DNA of 64,000 nucleotides from Cephalotus follicularis. Taxonomy: Eukaryota; Streptophyta; Magnoliopsida; Oxalidales; Cephalotaceae. The notes beneath the pieces were generated by a model that ran no database searches, was not told the origin of the DNA, and saw only the letters and a program-made list of their open reading frames with translations. The position numbers and the translations under genes are program-made. The DNA lies in assembly GCA_001972305.1 (NCBI GenBank), contig BDDD01000045.1:307040-371039 (forward strand). Direction: 5' to 3'. Below are positions 58,583-64,000 of the stretch, one piece after another. Position 1 is the first letter of the stretch. The number at the start of each line of letters is the position of its first letter.

Positions 58583-59925
58583 TGAACAAAGTTCAATGCC
58601 TAGCATGCCTGAACTAGAAGCTACGGGGTCATTATATAGGTACAAACAGTAAACAATGTCAAACTATGCTCAAACATTCATTCGGTACAGTTCTGTGTAT
58701 GAAACATTTTATTTTCGGTGGCGAGAGTTGATCTATGATTGATTGCTCTAAAACAGTTTTAAGGACAGTTTGGAAATCATGCACAAGTCTAAGGAAGGAC
58801 ACAGAAAATAATCAATTGAAAAACGAAGGGATATCATCATTAAAAAGCGAACCAGAAGTGAAAACTAATCGACGACATTTAGTGCTAAGAGTCGACGCTT
58901 ATGTCAAATACATGACTTAAGAGGTGATGCTTAAGTCAATCTTTGACCATAATTGGCGATGCCAGATTAAGGCGTCGATACGTAGAGTTCCACTATTTAA
59001 TTTTGTAAAATAAAAAAAAGGACTATTTAAGCAGTAACGCTTAAGAATAAGTGATGATGCTTAGCTAAGTGACGTCCTTAAATGTCGTTGGTAACACTAG
59101 TGAGAAATACCCAAGTATTATGAGTCGTAAGCGACGACGCTTATGGGTAAGCGTCGACGCTTAAGAGCCAAAAGCAAGAATACGAAAATTCTCAATTTCC
59201 TTTTTATCTATTCTTTGAATCCAAGTTCAAATTAGTTTTTTCTATCGGTTTGTATGAGTCTAGTGAAGTCCCAAAAGCACATTAAAACCAGTTTTAATCA
59301 GTTTAAATAACCTATCATCCATTTAGGTTAAAAACCCCTAAATGTAAACCCTAGGTTCAATTTCATTCAATTCATAGTATTCAATCAATAAAAAGTCATG
59401 TTATGCAGTTTATATAAAGTGGTAACCATGTATCCATGGTGCATTTTTGGTACAAAGTATCTACCAACCAGTTTTGAGCTTTTCTTGATGTTCTAGGTTG
59501 GAGCAATGGAGGGAAACAAGCTTCAAAGCTAAGAAATCTCCAACCAAGCTTTAATCAAGTCGAGGTAAGCTTCAATAATCCCAAAATAGTTGCAAAGATC
59601 AATAAAAATCCTTCCCCTCTTGATGCTTGGTGAAACTAAAGTAGTGCGATGTTGAGTGACTGAGGTTTGTGTTATTTGTTAGTGAAAGATATGCAGAGAA
59701 TGAACGAAATGGTTAAGTGTTGGGCTATTTATGTTGTTCTCAATAAAAGTACCCTTATGCTCAATTAAAACCAGTAGGCAGTAAACAATCATGTATATGT
59801 AATTAAATATCCCAAACTAATCAATCGGTAAATGTGCAAGTCAATAAGCATATTATCAGTATAGTAAATAAATATAGTCCAGTAATGCTAAATCCAATAA
59901 AGAGGATATACCTACTCAGTCTCTA
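58583..59925 (-). mobile_element. Remaining part of the old split LTR
   Basis: Continues the LTR begun at 28215, beyond the gypsy element. It has the family words GAAACATTTTATTTTCGGTG, then GCGTCGACGC-rich sequence (58860-59165) and the ACCATGTATCCATGGTGCAT block also seen near 20890 and 61650. Its right end was not found; the next LTR starts at 59932. Confidence 0.55.
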
Positions 59926-59931
59926 CCTTAT

Positions 59932-61666
59932 TGTAGCACCCCGGATCTGAAGGGGCGAGCCTGAGACGTTACCTTCTGTCCTATTCATTCACTTATTCAA
60001 TGGTTGGGTGCTAGATAAGGTTATCCGTATACAGAAACATTTAAAACTTTATCAAATGCTCTATCAATCCATTCAAACGCTTAATAAAATGACATACACA
60101 TCCCATTATCTCAAACAAACCCATACAATCCTAATACATCCTTAAAATACATGTCTTTACAAATACCATTTCATATCCATACATATTCGTACAATAACAA
60201 ATTATAATACAAATGCATCCCTCCATGCATCCTTGTCCCAAATACAGCTATCCGGTCACTAGCCGCTACTCCTAGTTCCTCTACCTGATAACCATATACA
60301 ATAATCCCATCCGAAAGGATGGGTCAGTGAAACGATCTCATAGAATAACCCCATGTGCTATGAAGTGAACGTTATAATCATTTATATACATGTCATGCCA
60401 TATGCGTGAATGTCAATTGTGGTTGACCATTTATATACCGGTGTATATAAATAGGACCTAAACATACCATTGTATCTATACATCTATCAGACAATCCATA
60501 CTATGTTGTGAGCGCACTCATACAAAGCTAATGACCTCCCTTTCAAATCCTTGATCTGAACCACCGAGAGGTATTGCCTCCAAGAGCTAGGTTTAGATAT
60601 CTAGCCCCCTACAAGTAGTGACCATGGGAGCTCAACTAGATTTCCTAATTTTTGATGGAAAAGTGTCCACATGAGCTCAACTAGGTCTAATTGTAGGTGG
60701 GTAGTGCCCACAAAAGCTCAACTAGTATTAATTGCCTTTGGGTAGTACCGAAAGAGCTCAAATAATGTACATGGCCATTGAGGTCACTCTAATTGGTTAG
60801 AAACCATACAATTCATGCCATACTATATCATGCCTTAATACCTTTCATTCCCTGCATTAGTACCCTTCGTTTCATTTCCATTCCCTTACTAGTTCTTGTA
60901 GAAAACATTTCATTTTGGTGTATAAAAAGGTCATTTAAAGTAAGGATCGATTCAAAATCGATCAGCGTTTAAAATCATGTTAAAACCCTCTTTGAAAACA
61001 CATACATGCCTAAAGAAAGGACTTGAGAGAAAACCGTTTAAAGAAAAGTCATTTACAATTTAAAATAGTTCATTTTGTAAACATATAGCAAAGGCATAGA
61101 CGTGATATAGGCAATCATGTCGATATCTTCCACCCTCGGCTTATACATCAACATCTAATAGGAAAGGAGTCAACGGTTAAGCAGTAAATAGAAGATAGAA
61201 TATGAAAGCAAACACGTTGATGTCATAAGGAGAAGGTGTCGACTTTTTAGGTTGGGAACAATAGAGACAAAAGTCTCATTACTAGTACATCGACACTACA
61301 AGGAGAAGGCATCGACATCTTAGTTGGAAACATGCAAGACAAGATTATCAACATAAACACTTTGACGCTATATGAGGAAGACATCGACGCGTTGGGTTGG
61401 AAAGCAAACGGGTTGAAGGCATTCAAATGTATAATCAACCCAAATCCAGTCCCATTCAATTCCAAATAATTTCCAGTTCATTCTAGGCTCTAGTCAAGTT
61501 TTAAAACCTTTCTTTAACACATTCAAATCATTACTAGGTCAAAAACCCCCCAATTCCTTTTCCTAAATCCATTTTTTCATTCAATCAATCCATATAACAG
61601 TTCAATTTCAATCCATACGTGTAATACAATTTGTATAAAGCATTAAAACCATGCATTCATGGATAC
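59932..61666 (-). mobile_element. LTR of the 5908-8187 family, antisense, truncated
   Basis: The + strand starts TGTAGCACCCCGGATCTG. It includes hairpin block 60305-60327 (CCCATCCGAAAGGATGGGTC), antisense TTGAGCTCCT units (60600-60780), TTTAAAGTAAGGATCGATTC, and GCGTCGACG-like words (61085-61390). It ends where another sequence begins near 61667. No coding sequence. Confidence 0.7.
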
Positions 61667-63540
61667 TGCCACTAAGCAAGTACTTAGATGGTACTACCAC
61701 TTAGTAGATTTAGTTGACCAGACCTAGTCAACTTGAGACAATTAGACCCGCCTAGCCACCCTTTTTGAAGGACTACCTTTCGTGGTTAGGCTATCGATAT
61801 TGACATTGACATCGAAACTGACATTGACACTGATACTGTAATACTAGAGGTCACATGCTCTATAGAAACTGATTGGGTGTATTTATACATCACTGTCGAT
61901 GGTCTCATAGATGATTAGGATTGATTGATTAGATCCATTCCTCTACGTCAGTATGGGACAGTAGTATATGAATGGTAGATCACAACTGGCATTCATGCAT
62001 TCACATACTATTCACCGATACTGTACACACTGATGTTGTATACATTGATATTATACACCTTGATACTGCATAATGTTTATAGCATAATTCACGTATAGGG
62101 ATATGTCTGCTTGGCTCTATGGCTATCCCATCATTCGGGATGGGGCATCCTTTTTGTTACAGGTAGCTCAGTAGGGACAAGTGGTTGTGGAGGCTCCTAG
62201 ATGCAGTTTTAGGTTGAAGATTGAAGCTTTTGGACTTTATTGCTTTATTTATATCATGTATGAGTACTGTACTATGATGGATTAAGTATTGCACCTATTT
62301 CATGCTGTTAGAGATAGTCACCCGTCAAGCTACTGAGTGGCTGGATATAGTTGTTATTATTTCTGGGTTAAAATAGTCTTATTCTATTTACGTGACATAT
62401 GTGCATATTTTATTATTTATGGTAGGCCGAATGTGTTTTATCACATCATCGAAGCATTTTATTTGCTTACACATATGGTGCCCAGTCACATCAAGGGTTG
62501 GATATCGGATCGAGGGCTATGAGAACGACTCCCTTATTCCATGTGACTAAACTGTTCTGAGTCATATGATCATTTATATGGGGCATAAGTAAACCGATTA
62601 GACTTGTCGCGTTATGCTTGCTCCCGCGAATGGGATGGTGGAGTATCTCATTGCCACTTGGGAGGAACCCTAAAGCTAATGCGGGGTGCGTGCTAGGAGC
62701 ATGTACACTGAATATGACCCACCATAGGAATGCTATTTGGACGGTCGCTAATCCCGTGTCAGTAGCAATTCCTATGTGTGGCGGTAGTGTATAGGCACTT
62801 AGTGCCTAGCAGGACCTGAGAGGACCTGTCTGATCCTTAGACCTAAGCTACTACTCTATGTTACGTACATGAAGTTTGACTTTGATCTCCACCCGACCCA
62901 GTCCTCTCGCAGGGCTGGCAAACAGGCGGTCTTTGGGTCTTACCGAATCTGCATGAATGTAGGCGAGTACGCAAGATGGAATCATCACGTCTGTAGCGAG
63001 GGTGATAGGCTTTATGCTTTATGTATTCATTATGGACTTGAAAATACCTGTGTAGGATACGAGGACTGGAAACGGGGTTTCCAGAAAAGGCCGTCGATAG
63101 TCGTTTTGAGTATACGGATGTATAAGCACTGGGTAAAACTAGGGTTGACACGTATCCTTACCCTAGGCCGCGGACGAGCCGAGATGACGAGGGATTATAG
63201 TACACGACAAACGTCAACAGGAAAAAGTACTGGGTGAATCGGAGACAGACATATAACTTGAGAAATTAATCTGGGATTAATTTCCGCACCTGGAATATGT
63301 CGAACATGATTTCAGGGTCATAAAATAGTCGGGGACTATTTATGGTAAATTTACTTGTGCGCGGGGGCGCTGTGGTAATTTATCGACGTTACCGATTTTG
63401 ATCCGAACTTTCGAGTCCCGTCTGATTATCGGAAAGTGATATGTGTTGGACACATGTAAGTTGGTGGTAAATCTAGTTGTTTAACTAGTATATATTAATT
63501 GGACTTTAATGGGACACTTGGCACCACATGGATGTGGCTA
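61667..63540 (+). mobile_element. Probable LTR-like or other repeat unit, family not recognised
   Basis: A change of sequence character at 61667. It contains simple GACATTGACATCGAAACTG-like units (61798-61838), a hairpin block (62119-62150, CTATCCCATCATTCGGGATG) in + orientation, and no coding signal. A 122-codon frame at 62869-63237 has no recognisable family. Ends and target-site duplication were not found. Confidence 0.35.
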
Positions 63541-64000
63541 CTTGTATCTTACCTCACCAGATGTCTTATTAATATATGAAGAGAAGTTAAATATGGGGAG
63601 AATAATATATATTCTCTGTGTGTGTGTGGCAGATCCATTATAGAGGTGGGTGTGCCTAATTTTAGGCACCCGGTGCACCAAAAAGGAAATGAAAAATGCT
63701 TGACGCATTTTGTGTGATGGCAATATAACACACACAACGAACCTGTACAGCGAATATTGAAAAAAAAAAGAAAAAGAAAAGAGAGAGCCTGTGCTTTTTC
63801 TCTATGGCGTCCGAACATGCAAACGGAGAAGAGAGAGGCGCGAGGCGCCAGTCTGGGGAAGGAAAAGAGAGACGACGAGCATCATGCCTTTTCTCCAGGG
63901 CCAGTAACACAGTACTTCCTCTCCAACTTCCTTTTTCTCCTTCGTTTCTCCCAGATGGCAAAGCTTGGAGCTTTGTCGTCACTACCGACTTCTCTTTCCA
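63541..64000 (+). other. Window edge; possible 5' end of a gene
   Basis: A + strand frame starting ATGGCGTCCGAACATG at 63804 stays open to the end of the window (65 codons, MASEHANGEERGARRQ...). Another frame is open on the minus strand. The sequence is purine- then pyrimidine-rich, as in plant 5' untranslated regions, so this could be the start of a gene cut by the edge or simple low-complexity DNA. I do not recognise a product. Confidence 0.2.

Noticed and set aside
62869-63237. 122-codon open frame
   Set aside because: No recognisable domain, a competing frame on the other strand, and it lies in repeat-like DNA.

Overview
This is a stretch of a repeat-rich plant nuclear genome, most likely a eudicot. 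The signs are spliced host exons with GT-AG introns, Ty1/copia and Ty3/gypsy chromovirus retrotransposons with tRNA-iMet primer sites, plant-type L1 LINEs, a hAT transposase fossil, a Tourist/PIF-Harbinger-like element, CT/TA/AG microsatellites and an AT-rich background. Nothing prokaryotic is present.

Only one host gene is well supported: a secreted purple acid phosphatase on the + strand (exons between 8546 and 23862). Five exons splice in frame to a 425-residue protein that keeps all seven metal-ligand residues of the family. Intron 2 is about 11.8 kb and is filled with layered transposons, all antisense to the gene: a hAT remnant split by a copia element, and a long LTR remnant. Intron 1 holds a decayed tandem copy of exon 1. 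A 2.28-kb solo LTR lies in the same orientation about 360 bp upstream of the start codon.

Layout: 1-1.7 kb, LTR-like sequence and an L1 fragment; 1.7-4.1 kb, AT-rich DNA without genes; 4.1-5.3 kb, copia debris; 5.9-8.2 kb, solo LTR; 8.5-23.9 kb, the phosphatase gene; 24.1-28.1 kb, a + strand L1 LINE cut up by a copia LTR and a Tourist-like element; 28.2-59.9 kb, a nest of retrotransposons; 59.9-64 kb, further LTR sequence.

The nest can be read from its target-site duplications. An old minus-oriented LTR (starting 28215) took a solo LTR (28965-31675, TSD CCCTA) and a whole minus-strand chromovirus (31785-58577, TSD TTAGT). That chromovirus then took two solo LTRs (35525-38114, and 39858-41401 with TSD GCCTG), a + strand chromovirus of related type inside its right LTR (43624-53930, TSD TGCAC/TGCAT) and a truncated copia element (55818-58270, TSD CTATA). 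LTR divergence judged by eye agrees with this order: the outer element's LTRs differ much more than those of the inner one. All retroelements carrying coding sequence are broken fossils.

The most interesting leads are the phosphatase gene that stays intact despite its transposon load and exon-1 duplication, a short hairpin shared by eight LTR copies from several families, a dispersed palindrome built on AGCGTCGACGCT, a perfect 22-bp inverted repeat at 5829-5893, and a copia element whose two ends do not match. I did not find a new kind of biological system.
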